Shown one piece after another: positions 51,929 to 61,570 of a stretch of DNA of 64,000 nt. Position numbers and translations under genes: made by a program. How positions within the stretch are numbered: position 1 is the first letter of the stretch; each line of letters opens with the position of its first letter. The notes below the pieces were generated by a model that worked only from the letters and a program-made list of their open reading frames with translations, ran no database searches and was not told where the DNA came from. Source of the stretch: Leuctra nigra (Eukaryota > Arthropoda > Insecta > Plecoptera > Leuctridae); assembly GCA_934045905.1 (NCBI GenBank), contig OW203768.1, positions 26,689,060 to 26,753,059 of the forward strand. Reading direction: 5' to 3'.

Positions 51929-54508
51929 ATGACGCAGATCAATCCAGAATTTAATTTTGAACATAATAATTGCTGCGAAAATCTACACCATCATATTAAT
52001 CGCCTTTATGGAGAGGATTTATCAAGTAAGGTCAAGACTTTCATTAAATATAGAATCAAGAAAGCAAAACTACTCTCAAATTTGACTTTCAATGTGCGTT
52101 GTAGAAACGCAGAAGTAATTCCTTGTTTTGCACGCCTCAAGTACCACACCAAAACTAAGTATACGGGTAAAATCTTACGTAAAGCTGGTCTTGCTCTTCT
52201 ACGCTCTTCTATCTCTTCGGTACGCAGAGAGTTAAATCAAGTATCATTGCGGTTACTGGAATTCCATGAGCATCTTGCGTCATTAATTCATCCTGTTCTT
52301 TGGACTATAGTCGATGAATTGTCTTTTGAACGTGCTGAGTCCATAGCGAATGAAGCAAAAGATGTTCAAATTGCCAAGTTTGACAAGTTGAAAAGAGCTC
52401 AAGAACAAAGCCGACAGAGACAGAGATCTGTGATAGATCCTACCAAAGTGGTTTACAACATATCAGATATAACCTTGGATGAACCAACGGTTGCTGCACT
52501 AAGTAAAGGTTTCAACTATGCAATGACTCCGCGTAGAATGCCTGTTGAAGACATAATCTGTGGAGTTGAGTCGGCCATAGAAGGTCTAGATCGTGTTACA
52601 GCTGAGAAGATACGACAGGATTCATGCCAGATTATTCGACATGCTAAATTGCCACCTTCCAACATACCATTTGAGGAATATCAAGCCTTAAAAACTCTCA
52701 GGGAGAATAAGGAAGTGATAGTTTTACCTGCAGATAAAGGCAATGTCTCAGTCGTTATGAACACCAAGGATTATGAGAAGAAACTCCTTGATTTACTTGC
52801 TGATCCCGCATATAAGCTATCTGCTAGGGATCCTACAATCTATTTAGAGGTAGAGACAAGAAAGAAAATCATCCAGTCTCCGATAGATCCACGAGAACAC
52901 AAGCGTCTGATCCCAAGAGAGCGGTCAACGAGGTGTCCTAAGCTGTATGGTCTCCCAAAAATTCACAAAGCAGGAGCTCCGCTTAGGCCGATAGTTTCAG
53001 CAATAGGTTCACCAACGCAAGAGTTAGCCCGATACCTCGCAAAGAGGCTCCAACCTCATGCTGAAGATGCTTTGTCATACGTCAAGAATGCCAGCCACTT
53101 CATTGAAAAGGTCAAGAACTTGACTATTCCAGACGGCCACCTCCTTGTAAGTTTTGACGTCGTATCACTCTTTACGAAAGTTCCTATCCCTGAAGCTCTC
53201 CAAATAATTCAAGATAAGCACAAACCACCAGCTCATATCATGACACTTGTTGAGCATTGTCTGTCACATACTTATTTCACGTTTAAAGGGCAGATTTATA
53301 AACAGGTTGAAGGAGCGCCTATGGGGTCCCCTTTGTCTCCTGTTATAGCTAATCTTTTCCTCGAAGACTTTGAACTAAGAGCTATTGATTCTGCATCTCT
53401 CAAACCTAGCACATGGATCAGATACATCGATGACACGTTTGTGGTATGGCCACACGGAAGGCAAACTCTTGACGGATTTCTCGCGCATTTGAACAGCTTT
53501 CATCATAAGATTCAGTTCACAATGGAAGTTGAAGAAAATGATCGATTAGCGTTTTTGGATGTTCTAGTTATGAGAAAAGCTGACGGTACGTTGTCTCATA
53601 CGGTGTACCGGAAGCCAACTCACACAAATCGCTACCTTCAAGCTTCTTCACACCATTACCCACCACAGATAAGTTCAGTGCCAAAGACCCTCGTCTATCG
53701 ATCACGACAACTGGCTGATGAAGATCACTTTTCTGAAGAACTGAATATACTTCGGGCTGCTCTGAACAGCAATGGCTATTCGCACTCTGCAATAAACAAA
53801 GCATTCAATTGGACTCCGAGGTCGTCTCTAGAGCAGGAAGACAGTAAGGATGAAGAAGAGAAGAAAAAGGTTCCGTCGATTACCTTTCTTCCCTACGTGC
53901 GAGGAATAACCGATCGCATTGGCCGCATGTTGCGAAAAGAGAACGTCATCACAGTCTATAAACCTCACAGGAAGATTGGTACTATGCTACGAAGTGGAAA
54001 GGACCGTATTGTCAACGAGTCCCAAGGAGTTTATGAAGTTCCTTGTGGGAGCTGTGAGAAGACATACGTAGGGGAAACGAACCGGAGAATAATGAATAGA
54101 GTTAAAGAACATGTATTAGCTGTGAAGAACTCGACAAATTCCAACACATTAGCGAAACATGTGGTTCGAGAGGGTCATGTTATTGACTTCGATAACAGCA
54201 GGACTCTGGCAAGGGAGGAAAATGATTACCGGCGCATTCTCCGAGAAGCAATTGAAATTGAACGGCGGACCCATTGTATGAACGTTCGTGATGATGCCAA
54301 AAGACTTCCCAATACCTGGAAGCTAGCACTTGCTCCTTACAAAGTCGCTCCAGTGATGCCTGATGTTCGTCCAGCTCCAGATTCCACGAGGCAAAACTAC
54401 TTGAATCAGATTGCTCTGGTAACACCTGATGTCCCTCAAGGTCCCGACTCTGCGAGTCAAGATGATTATGCTGGCCCAATGACAAGAAGTAGGAAGAGGA
54501 TGACGTAG
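51929..54508 (+). CDS. PLE-A reverse transcriptase with GIY-YIG endonuclease, copy 2 (intact)
   Basis: 859 residues from ATG. A PLE N-terminal region is followed by an RT: VIVLPADKGNVSVVMN at about 263, PKLYGLPKIHKAGAPLRPI, motif A in LLVSFDVVSLFTKVPI, APMGSPLSPVIANLF and catalytic YIDD (RYIDDTFVVW) near 499. A linker precedes the C-terminal endonuclease: GVYEVPCGSC at about 700, then YVGETNRRIMNRVKEH, which is the GIY-YIG layout. The tail is basic. This domain order defines endonuclease-containing Penelope-like elements. All visible catalytic residues are present. Coding is uninterrupted although copy 1 has a stop. Confidence 0.95.
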   Translation: MTQINPEFNFEHNNCCENLHHHINRLYGEDLSSKVKTFIKYRIKKAKLLSNLTFNVRCRNAEVIPCFARLKYHTKTKYTGKILRKAGLALLRSSISSVRRELNQVSLRLLEFHEHLASLIHPVLWTIVDELSFERAESIANEAKDVQIAKFDKLKRAQEQSRQRQRSVIDPTKVVYNISDITLDEPTVAALSKGFNYAMTPRRMPVEDIICGVESAIEGLDRVTAEKIRQDSCQIIRHAKLPPSNIPFEEYQALKTLRENKEVIVLPADKGNVSVVMNTKDYEKKLLDLLADPAYKLSARDPTIYLEVETRKKIIQSPIDPREHKRLIPRERSTRCPKLYGLPKIHKAGAPLRPIVSAIGSPTQELARYLAKRLQPHAEDALSYVKNASHFIEKVKNLTIPDGHLLVSFDVVSLFTKVPIPEALQIIQDKHKPPAHIMTLVEHCLSHTYFTFKGQIYKQVEGAPMGSPLSPVIANLFLEDFELRAIDSASLKPSTWIRYIDDTFVVWPHGRQTLDGFLAHLNSFHHKIQFTMEVEENDRLAFLDVLVMRKADGTLSHTVYRKPTHTNRYLQASSHHYPPQISSVPKTLVYRSRQLADEDHFSEELNILRAALNSNGYSHSAINKAFNWTPRSSLEQEDSKDEEEKKKVPSITFLPYVRGITDRIGRMLRKENVITVYKPHRKIGTMLRSGKDRIVNESQGVYEVPCGSCEKTYVGETNRRIMNRVKEHVLAVKNSTNSNTLAKHVVREGHVIDFDNSRTLAREENDYRRILREAIEIERRTHCMNVRDDAKRLPNTWKLALAPYKVAPVMPDVRPAPDSTRQNYLNQIALVTPDVPQGPDSASQDDYAGPMTRSRKRMT

Positions 54509-54665
54509 TATAGGACTTATGTTAGTTTTGTAATATTTTACCTTGATTTTGTACTAAGAGGGCAGTGCTATTTTGTAAATGTTTGAATTTTCTTCTGTTT
54601 CATTATGCACATTTCCAGCTGTCATTCATAGAGTAGTTTTCTTGATATTTTATTTGTCTAATAAC

Positions 54666-54703
54666 CTGAAGAAGGGCTCACAATTGAGCTCGAAACGTTG
54701 TTT
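54666..54703 (+). ncRNA. Hammerhead-like motif of PLE-A (copy 3)
   Basis: Third copy of the spacer motif, ahead of the truncated 5' fragment. Confidence 0.5.
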
Positions 54704-54773
54704 TAATAAATAACATGACGCAGATCAATCCAGAATTTAATTTTGAACATAATAATTGCTGCGAAAATCTACA

Positions 54774-54780
<7 letters not shown>

Positions 54781-54815
<35 letters not shown>
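54781..54815. repeat. (TA)n tract
   Basis: A TA repeat that ends the PLE-A array and begins PLE-B; the boundary is exact on both sides. Confidence 0.9.
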
Positions 54816-54818
<3 letters not shown>

Positions 54819-54854
54819 AATAAAAGTTTTTCTGGTTTTTCTCCGTTTTATTTA

Positions 54855-54899
54855 TTAAACGTGCCAACGTTTCATCTGTGAATGCACAGATATCATCAG
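54855..54899 (-). ncRNA. Hammerhead ribozyme motif, PLE-B left end
   Basis: On the minus strand ctgatga, a perfect 7-bp stem II (atctgtg/cacagat, loop catt), gaaa, a 4-bp stem III acgt/acgt with loop tggc, then u-u. This matches the hammerhead core and a minimal stem III. Stem I is only weakly A/T-paired and has a bulge. Confidence 0.65.
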
Positions 54900-55132
54900 G
54901 GCCAAAAAATAAAATAATAACTTATAGAAATAGAAAACTTTTACATTCAAACAACTGTCAATGTCAGAAAAAACAATTAATGGTATATAAGCCTATGTGA
55001 GTGCCTCTAATAATCAAGGTTTAAAGTTACAATAAATCTAAAAAACTAAAAGCACTCAACAGGTAGTCGACTTTTCTATGCAGTTAATGATTAAGAAAGT
55101 AAAAGTTCTGCTAAAAATAAGTTAGATGAAAA

Positions 55133-56577
55133 TCAGGCGTTCTTCCCCTTTCTTGCAACTGGGAGATTCTTTGTTTGGCTTCTTGTTATTCTCTTGAATT
55201 GAGATTCAGGCGTTTGGTTACTTGTAGAAACAGTTTTCCCCGTTCTTTTAGGTGGTTTGGTCTTACTGGCTTTAGTAGAGTTTCCAAGAAGAGCCGAAGA
55301 TGGAAGGTTTATAGGCGGAATCGGAGAAGAGATCGGAAGTGGACTTATCTTGGGCAATAGAGGTTTCCAAGCATCAGAAAGGCGGAGGCTGTCATCCCGT
55401 TTGTTTAGGCAGTTTGGTCTTTTTTGAATCTCAATAGCTTCTCGAACTACTCTTGGCCTGTAGCGTTCAACAGTGGCCAATGAAGTAGTTTTGTCAAAGG
55501 CTATTGTGTGACCTGTTGCTGCAACATGTTGAGCCAGTGAATTCTTGGAATCCATATTGAAAACAGCAAGCTCATGTTCCCGTAATCTGTGAGAAATCTT
55601 TCTATTGGTTTCTCCAACGTATGATTTTTCACAATTATGACATGGAATTTCATAAACTCCCTGTGATTCCAGGTGAATTTTGTCTTTCACGCTTCTAAGA
55701 ATTGATTGAATTTTGCAGTTAGCCCGGAACACAGATTTGATGTTAAATTTTTTCAAGAGTCTACTTATCTTATCCGTCGTACCTTTCACAAAGGGAAGGT
55801 AAGCGACAGCTCTTGAATCATCCTCAGATGTGAAAACGTTCTTCTTATGTGAAAAGGCTTTATTTATAAGGGTGTCTTTGTATCCGTTCTGCAAAAGAGC
55901 TTGTCTCAAAGTCTTCATCTCCTCATGTAGGTGGTCTTCATCGGCTAAAATCTTTGATCTGTGAGCAAGAGTCTTGGGAATAGAACTAAGGTGCGACGGA
56001 TGGTGATGAGAGTTGGCGTTTAAATAACGGTTGGTATGAGTTTTCTTTCTGTAGACGGTATGTCCCAGAGTGCCATCGGGTTTCCTGATTATTAACACAT
56101 CTAAAAATGGGAGTTGTCCATGTTCTTCCAGTTCGTAAGTGAATTTAATATCTGGATGTTGTGCATTTAGATGATTTAAAAACTGTTCGAGTTTTTCTTT
56201 TCCATGTTCCCAAATAACAAATGTGTCGTCGACATATCTCAACCATAATTTGGGTTTAAGGACAGCTGATTCTATTGCTTTCTCCTCCAAATCCTCCATA
56301 CACAGATTAGCTACCACAGGCGATAATGGAGAACCCATTGGAGCTCCTTTGGTTTGTTTGTAAAATTGGTTGTTCCATGTAAAAAACGTTGATGACAAAC
56401 AATGCTCAGCCAAGTCAAGGATATGTTTAGAAGGTTTGTACTTTCGCCTGATAATTGGTATAGTTTCACTTATAGGAACATTTGTGAAGAGAGACACAAC
56501 ATCGAAACTCACTAGTAAATCTGTAGGTTGTAGAGTTTTGTCTCGTACCAGTTCCAAGAAATGCTCAGAATTCTTAA
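55133..56577 (-). pseudogene. PLE-B ORF, C-terminal part (inverted copy)
   Basis: It is open from the junction to the normal stop. It begins inside the RT at YVKNSEHFLELV, has an intact motif A Asp (LLVSFDVVSLFTNVP), APMGSPLSPVVANL, YVDD (RYVDDTFVIW) and the GIY-YIG domain (GVYEIPCHNC, YVGETNRKISHRLREH). It lacks the N-terminal region and first RT motifs, so it cannot be an independent gene. It differs from the full copy at a few residues, for example Cys for Phe in the ANLF block. Confidence 0.88.
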
Positions 56578-56589
56578 CGTATGATGTAT

Positions 56590-57318
56590 GATGCTTTTTC
56601 ACATAAGAAGAACGTTTTCACATCTGAGGATGATTCAAGAGCTGTCGCTTACCTTCCCTTTGTGAAAGGTACGACGGATAAGATAAGTAGACTCTTGAAA
56701 AAATTTAACATCAAATCTGTGTTCCGGGCTAACTGCAAAATTCAATCAATTCTTAGAAGCGTGAAAGACAAAATTCACCTGGAATCACAGGGAGTTTATG
56801 AAATTCCATGTCATAATTGTGAAAAATCATACGTTGGAGAAACCAATAGAAAGATTTCTCACAGATTACGGGAACATGAGCTTGCTGTTTTCAATATGGA
56901 TTCCAAGAATTCACTGGCTCAACATGTTGCAGCAACAGGTCACACAATAGCCTTTGACAAAACTACTTCATTGGCCACTGTTGAACGCTACAGGCCAAGA
57001 GTAGTTCGAGAAGCTATTGAGATTCAAAAAAGACCAAACTGCCTAAACAAACGGGATGACAGCCTCCGCCTTTCTGATGCTTGGAAACCTCTATTGCCCA
57101 AGATAAGTCCACTTCCGATCTCTTCTCCGATTCCGCCTATAAACCTTCCATCTTCGGCTCTTCTTGGAAACTCTACTAAAGCCAGTAAGACCAAACCACC
57201 TAAAAGAACGGGGAAAACTGTTTCTACAAGTAACCAAACGCCTGAATCTCAATTCAAGAGAATAACAAGAAGCCAAACAAAGAATCTCCCAGTTGCAAGA
57301 AAGGGGAAGAACGCCTGA
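56590..57318 (+). pseudogene. PLE-B ORF, C-terminal fragment (direct copy)
   Basis: It begins at AFSHKKNVFTSEDDSRA, just before the GIY-YIG domain, and runs to the stop. The protein is identical to the C-terminus of the inverted copy over this length, as far as I compared. The RT is absent. Confidence 0.88.
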
Positions 57319-57551
57319 TTTTCATCTAACTTATTTTTAGCAGAACTTTTACTTTCTTAATCATTAACTGCATAGAAAAGTCGACTACCTGTTGAGTGCT
57401 TTTAGTTTTTTAGATTTATTGTAACTTTAAACCTTGATTATTAGAGGCACTCACATAGGCTTATATACCATTAATTGTTTTTTCTGACATTGACAGTTGT
57501 TTGAATGTAAAAGTTTTCTATTTCTATAAGTTATTATTTTATTTTTTGGCC

Positions 57552-57593
57552 CTGATGATATCTGTGCATTCACAGATGAAACGTTGGCACGTT
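57552..57593 (+). ncRNA. Hammerhead ribozyme motif, PLE-B
   Basis: The same core as the minus-strand copy: ctgatga, stem II atctgtg/cacagat, gaaa, stem III acgt/acgt, then the predicted cleavage nucleotide at 57593. It lies 48 bases before the ATG of the full ORF. Confidence 0.65.
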
Positions 57594-57640
57594 TAATAAA
57601 TAAAACGGAGAAAAACCAGAAAAACTTTTATTTATTACAA

Positions 57641-60193
57641 ATGAATCTCCGTGAAACTATCAATTCAAACATATATGGACTCTATGGTGAGCAAACGAAG
57701 ATTAATCTAAAGTATTTTGAAAAACTGCGACTTAAAAAAGAGAGAATTCTTTGTGACATAGCTTTTCAAAAGCGTTGTAGAGACAATAACATCATCCCAA
57801 ACTTTCTTCAAATAAGAGATCAAATTATGACTGTTACATCAAGGAAAATCTTATTTCGAGCGAGCTGTGCTTTACTTAAAGAAAGCATTGCCAAGGCTAG
57901 AAGAGATTTAGATCTAACGAATAAGAAGTTATATGATCTCCATCAGGAACTTGGTAACATCATCCACCCAGTTCTATTTAATCAAGTGGATAAAACAACA
58001 TCTGATAGAGCTTATAACAACGCCGAATGTGTCAGGTATGTCCAAATGGCCAAATTTGACAAATTGGTTCAAAAACAAAGACCGAATCACACAGACCCCC
58101 ACATGGTTTCCACTATTCATAACATGTCTGATCTGATCCTTGATAAACCGACAACTAGTGCTCTCGAGAAAGGTTTTAATTATGGAATAGCTCCACAAAC
58201 CATCCCTGTTGAGCAAGTGATTTGTTCGGTTGAATCGGCTATTACTGGCCTGGATATGGTAATGAAGGAAGAAGTTAGACAAGAAACTGCTCATATAATA
58301 CGTCATTCAAAACCTCCTAAAATGAATCTGAGTAAAGCCGAATTAACTTCTTTAAAAAATCTTAAGAAGAATGAAAATGTCGTCGTGTTACCAGCAGATA
58401 AGGGGAATATGACAGTAATTATGAATACAAAGGAGTACAACGAGAAAATTTCGAAACTTCTTGAGGACCCATGTTACAAGAAAGTGACCCACAATCCAAC
58501 CGTTTATAATGAGGTATCTACCAAGAGGAAAATACTCGAAACCCGTGCTATGAATAAGGACGAGAAAACGTATCTTATTCCAAGAGAGAAGTCGTCGAAA
58601 TGCCCAAAGTTCTATGGACTGCCGAAGATTCATAAGCCAGGTGCTCCTCTTCGACCCATTGTCTCTGCTATTGGTGCTCCAACTCAGAAATTAGCAAAGT
58701 ACATTGCTAAGAATTTACAGCCACATGCAGAGGAAGCGACATCATACGTTAAGAATTCTGAGCATTTCTTGGAACTGGTACGAGACAAAACTCTACAACC
58801 TACAGATTTACTAGTGAGTTTCAAAGTTGTGTCTCTCTTCACAAATGTTCCTATAAGTGAAACTATACCAATTATCAGGCGAAAGTACAAACCTCCTAAA
58901 CATATCCTTGACTTGGCTGAGCATTGTTTGTCATCAACGTTTTTTACATGGAACAACCAATTTTACAAACAAACCAAAGGAGCTCCAATGGGTTCTCCAT
59001 TATCGCCTGTGGTAGCTAATCTGTTTATGGAGGATTTGGAGGAGAAAGCAATAGAATCAGCTGTCCTTAAACCCAAATTATGGTTGAGATATGTCGACGA
59101 CACATTTGTTATTTGGGAACATGGAAAAGAAAAACTCGAACAGTTTTTAAATCATCTAAATGCACAACATCCAGATATTAAATTCACTTACGAACTGGAA
59201 GAACATGGACAACTCCCATTTTTAGATGTGTTAATAATCAGGAAACCCGATGGCACTCTGGGACATACCGTCTACAGAAAGAAAACTCATACCAACCGTT
59301 ATTTAAACGCCAACTCTCATCACCATCCGTCGCACCTTAGTTCTATTCCCAAGACTCTTGCTCACAGATCAAAGATTTTAGCCGATGAAGACCACCTACA
59401 TGAGGAGATGAAGACTTTGAGACAAGCTCTTTTGCAGAACGGATACAAAGACACCCTTATAAATAAAGCTTTTTCACATAAGAAGAACGTTTTCACATCT
59501 GAGGATGATTCAAGAGCTGTCGCTTACCTTCCCTTTGTGAAAGGAACGACGGATAAGATAAGTAGACTCTTGAAAAAATTTAACATCAAATCTGTGTTCC
59601 GGGCTAACTGCAAAATTCAATCAATTCTTAGAAGCGTGAAAGACAAAATTCACCTGGAATCACAGGGAGTTTATGAAATTCCATGTCATAATTGTGAAAA
59701 ATCATACGTTGGAGAAACCAATAGAAAGATTTCTCACAGATTACGGGAACATCAGCTTGCTGTTTTCAATATGGATTCCAAGAATTCACTGGCTCAACAT
59801 GTTGCAGCAACAGGTCACACAATAGCCTTTGACAAAACTACTTCATTGGCCACTGTTGAACGCTACAGGCCAAGAGTAGTTCGAGAAGCTATTGAGATTC
59901 AAAAAAGACCAAACTGCCTAAACAAACGGGATGACAGCCTCCGCCTTTCTGATGCTTGGAAACCTCTATTGCCCAAGATAAGTCCACTTCCGATCTCTTC
60001 TCCGATTCCGCCTATAAACCTTCCATCTTCGGCTCTTCTTGGAAACTCTACTAAAGCCAGTAAGACCAAACCACCTAAAAGAACGGGGAAAACTGTTTCT
60101 ACAAGTAACCAAACGCCTGAATCTCAATTCAAGAGAATAACAAGAAGCCAAACAAAGAATCTCCCAGTTGCAAGAAAGGGGAAGAACGCCTGA
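57641..60193 (+). CDS. PLE-B reverse transcriptase with GIY-YIG endonuclease, full length but motif A altered
   Basis: About 850 residues from the first ATG (the open frame runs a little upstream from a TTG). The order is an N-terminal region, RT with VVVLPADKGNMTVIMN, PKFYGLPKIHKPGAPLRPI, APMGSPLSPVVANLF and YVDD (RYVDDTFVIW), then GIY-YIG (GVYEIPCHNC, YVGETNRKISHR). The RT motif A reads LLVSFKVVSLF: Lys replaces the catalytic Asp that the inverted copy retains (GAT to AAA, two base changes). There is no stop or frameshift, so it is coding-complete but predicted RT-dead. It is otherwise almost identical to the partial copies. Confidence 0.92.
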   Translation: MNLRETINSNIYGLYGEQTKINLKYFEKLRLKKERILCDIAFQKRCRDNNIIPNFLQIRDQIMTVTSRKILFRASCALLKESIAKARRDLDLTNKKLYDLHQELGNIIHPVLFNQVDKTTSDRAYNNAECVRYVQMAKFDKLVQKQRPNHTDPHMVSTIHNMSDLILDKPTTSALEKGFNYGIAPQTIPVEQVICSVESAITGLDMVMKEEVRQETAHIIRHSKPPKMNLSKAELTSLKNLKKNENVVVLPADKGNMTVIMNTKEYNEKISKLLEDPCYKKVTHNPTVYNEVSTKRKILETRAMNKDEKTYLIPREKSSKCPKFYGLPKIHKPGAPLRPIVSAIGAPTQKLAKYIAKNLQPHAEEATSYVKNSEHFLELVRDKTLQPTDLLVSFKVVSLFTNVPISETIPIIRRKYKPPKHILDLAEHCLSSTFFTWNNQFYKQTKGAPMGSPLSPVVANLFMEDLEEKAIESAVLKPKLWLRYVDDTFVIWEHGKEKLEQFLNHLNAQHPDIKFTYELEEHGQLPFLDVLIIRKPDGTLGHTVYRKKTHTNRYLNANSHHHPSHLSSIPKTLAHRSKILADEDHLHEEMKTLRQALLQNGYKDTLINKAFSHKKNVFTSEDDSRAVAYLPFVKGTTDKISRLLKKFNIKSVFRANCKIQSILRSVKDKIHLESQGVYEIPCHNCEKSYVGETNRKISHRLREHQLAVFNMDSKNSLAQHVAATGHTIAFDKTTSLATVERYRPRVVREAIEIQKRPNCLNKRDDSLRLSDAWKPLLPKISPLPISSPIPPINLPSSALLGNSTKASKTKPPKRTGKTVSTSNQTPESQFKRITRSQTKNLPVARKGKNA

Positions 60194-60426
60194 TTTTCAT
60201 CTAACTTATTTTTAGCAGAACTTTTACTTTCTTAATCATTAACTGCATAGAAAAGTCGACTACCTGTTGAGTGCTTTTAGTTTTTTAGATTTATTGTAAC
60301 TTTAAACCTTGATTATTAGAGGCACTCACATAGGCTTATATACCATTAATTGTTTTTTCTGACATTGACAGTTGTTTGAATGTAAAAGTTTTCTATTTCT
60401 ATAAGTTATTATTTTATTTTTTGGCC

Positions 60427-60468
60427 CTGATGATATCTGTGCATTCACAGATGAAACGTTGGCACGTT
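60427..60468 (+). ncRNA. Hammerhead ribozyme motif, PLE-B right end
   Basis: Identical to the motif at 57552 in every core and stem position. Confidence 0.65.
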
Positions 60469-60548
60469 TAATAAATAAAACGGAGAAAAACCAGAAAAAC
60501 TTTTATTTATTACAAATGCATCTCCGTGAAACTATCAATTCAAACATA

Positions 60549-60900
60549 TATATATGACTAATATGGTTTTTTCTGATGACCTCAGATAGGGTGATGATAA
60601 TTAATACCAACTGCAAATTGAAAAGATTTAAAAACCATGTTAGTCACCTATAAGTACTCATCGTATATGAGAAAAATCCATACGAGAAGGTGAATGTCAG
60701 TTGTCAAACGTGGAAAGGATTCCACGGTCTTCTGACCTCTTCATCACGCGTCTCGGACTGTAGAAATACAGTTTATATGGAACAAAACCACTGCAGTTTG
60801 AATAGCCTGCTTAGCTTAGTGGTTAGAGCACTGGACCGGCAATTCAGGGACGTGGGTTCGATCCCCACAGTAGGCAAATCTTTTCAATTTGCAGTTGGTA
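60549..60900 (+). repeat. SINE copy with inverted leading fragment
   Basis: It starts with a minus-orientation SINE piece (ataccaactgcaaattg) and then a plus-orientation unit with accatgttagtcacctataa, ggattccacggtcttctg and the tRNA-like head. The inverted start mirrors the PLE arrangement. Confidence 0.75.
60805..60875 (+). repeat. tRNA-Ala-like SINE head, copy 3
   Basis: Cloverleaf as copy 1, with a ctgga/ttcag anticodon stem and an acceptor gcctgct/agtaggc. Confidence 0.75.
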
Positions 60901-60919
60901 TTAATTATATATATATATG

Positions 60920-61110
60920 TTTGACTTGATAGTTTCACGGAGATGCATTTGTAATAAATAAAAGTTTTTCTGGTTTTTCTCCGTTTTATTTATTAAACGT
61001 GCCAACGTTTCATCTGTGAAAGCACAGATATCATCAGGGCCAAAAAATTAAATAATAACTCATAGAAATAGAAAACTTTTACATTCAAACAACTGTCAAT
61101 GTCTACGCCA
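60920..61110 (-). mobile_element. PLE-B terminal fragment, inverted, with hammerhead
   Basis: On the minus strand it runs from PLE-B LTR sequence through ctgatga, stem II with a changed loop (aaag/cttt), gaaacgttggcacgtt and into the start of the ORF region. It begins after another short TA run (60906-60917). Confidence 0.75.
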
Positions 61111-61247
61111 ATGTCTACGTGTCAACGTTGGCACGTTTAATAAATAAAACGGAGAAAAACCAGAAAAACTTTTATAAATAAAAGTTTTTCTGGTTTTCAT
61201 TACGCGTCTCGGACTGTATATGGAACAAAACCACTGCAGATTGAATA

Positions 61248-61318
61248 GCCTGCTTAGCTTAGTGGTTAGAGCACTGGACCGGCAATTCAGGGACGTGGGT
61301 TCGATCCCCACAGTAGGC
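61248..61318 (+). repeat. tRNA-Ala-like SINE head, copy 4
   Basis: Identical cloverleaf to copy 3. Its 3' end runs within 6 bases into inverted PLE-B hammerhead sequence. Confidence 0.75.
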
Positions 61319-61570
61319 AAAATCATCTGTGAATGCACAGATATAATCAGGGCCAAAAAATTAAATAATAACTTATAGAAATAGAAAACTTTTACATTCA
61401 AACAACTGTCAATGTCTACGCCAATGTCTACGTGTCAACGTTGGCACGTTTAATAAATAAAACAGAGAACCAGAAAAACTTTTATAAATAAAAGTTTTTC
61501 TGGTTTTCATCACGCGTCTCGGACTGTAGAAATACAGTTTATATGGAACAAAACCACTGCAGATTGAATA

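Larger units (their letters stand above)
48676..54780 (+). mobile_element. Penelope-like element family A, head-to-tail array
   Basis: The order is a 3' fragment (48676-49142), a full unit (49143-51928), a second full unit (51929-54713) and a 5' fragment (54714-54780) that stops in a TA tract. The exact period is 2786 bases. The repeats are nearly identical; differences I found are few single bases, including 49155, 49821 and 51872. Each unit consists of the ORF and a roughly 206-base spacer with a hammerhead-like motif. Partial-full-full-partial structure is characteristic of PLEs. Confidence 0.92.
54816..60548. mobile_element. Penelope-like element family B, inverted partial plus full unit
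   Basis: A minus-strand partial unit (54816-56584) is joined tail-outward to a plus-strand partial unit (from about 56590). That is followed in direct orientation by a full unit (ORF 57641-60193) and a terminal repeat ending in a short TA run at about 60545. Spacers contain the family B hammerhead. Both flanks are TA-rich. Sequence identity between units is very high. Confidence 0.9.

Noticed and set aside
48679..60193. Retroviral or Gypsy-type LTR elements
   Set aside because: No gag, protease, RNase H or integrase motifs; the RT plus GIY-YIG order and TA-bordered tandem/inverted repeats identify Penelope-like elements.
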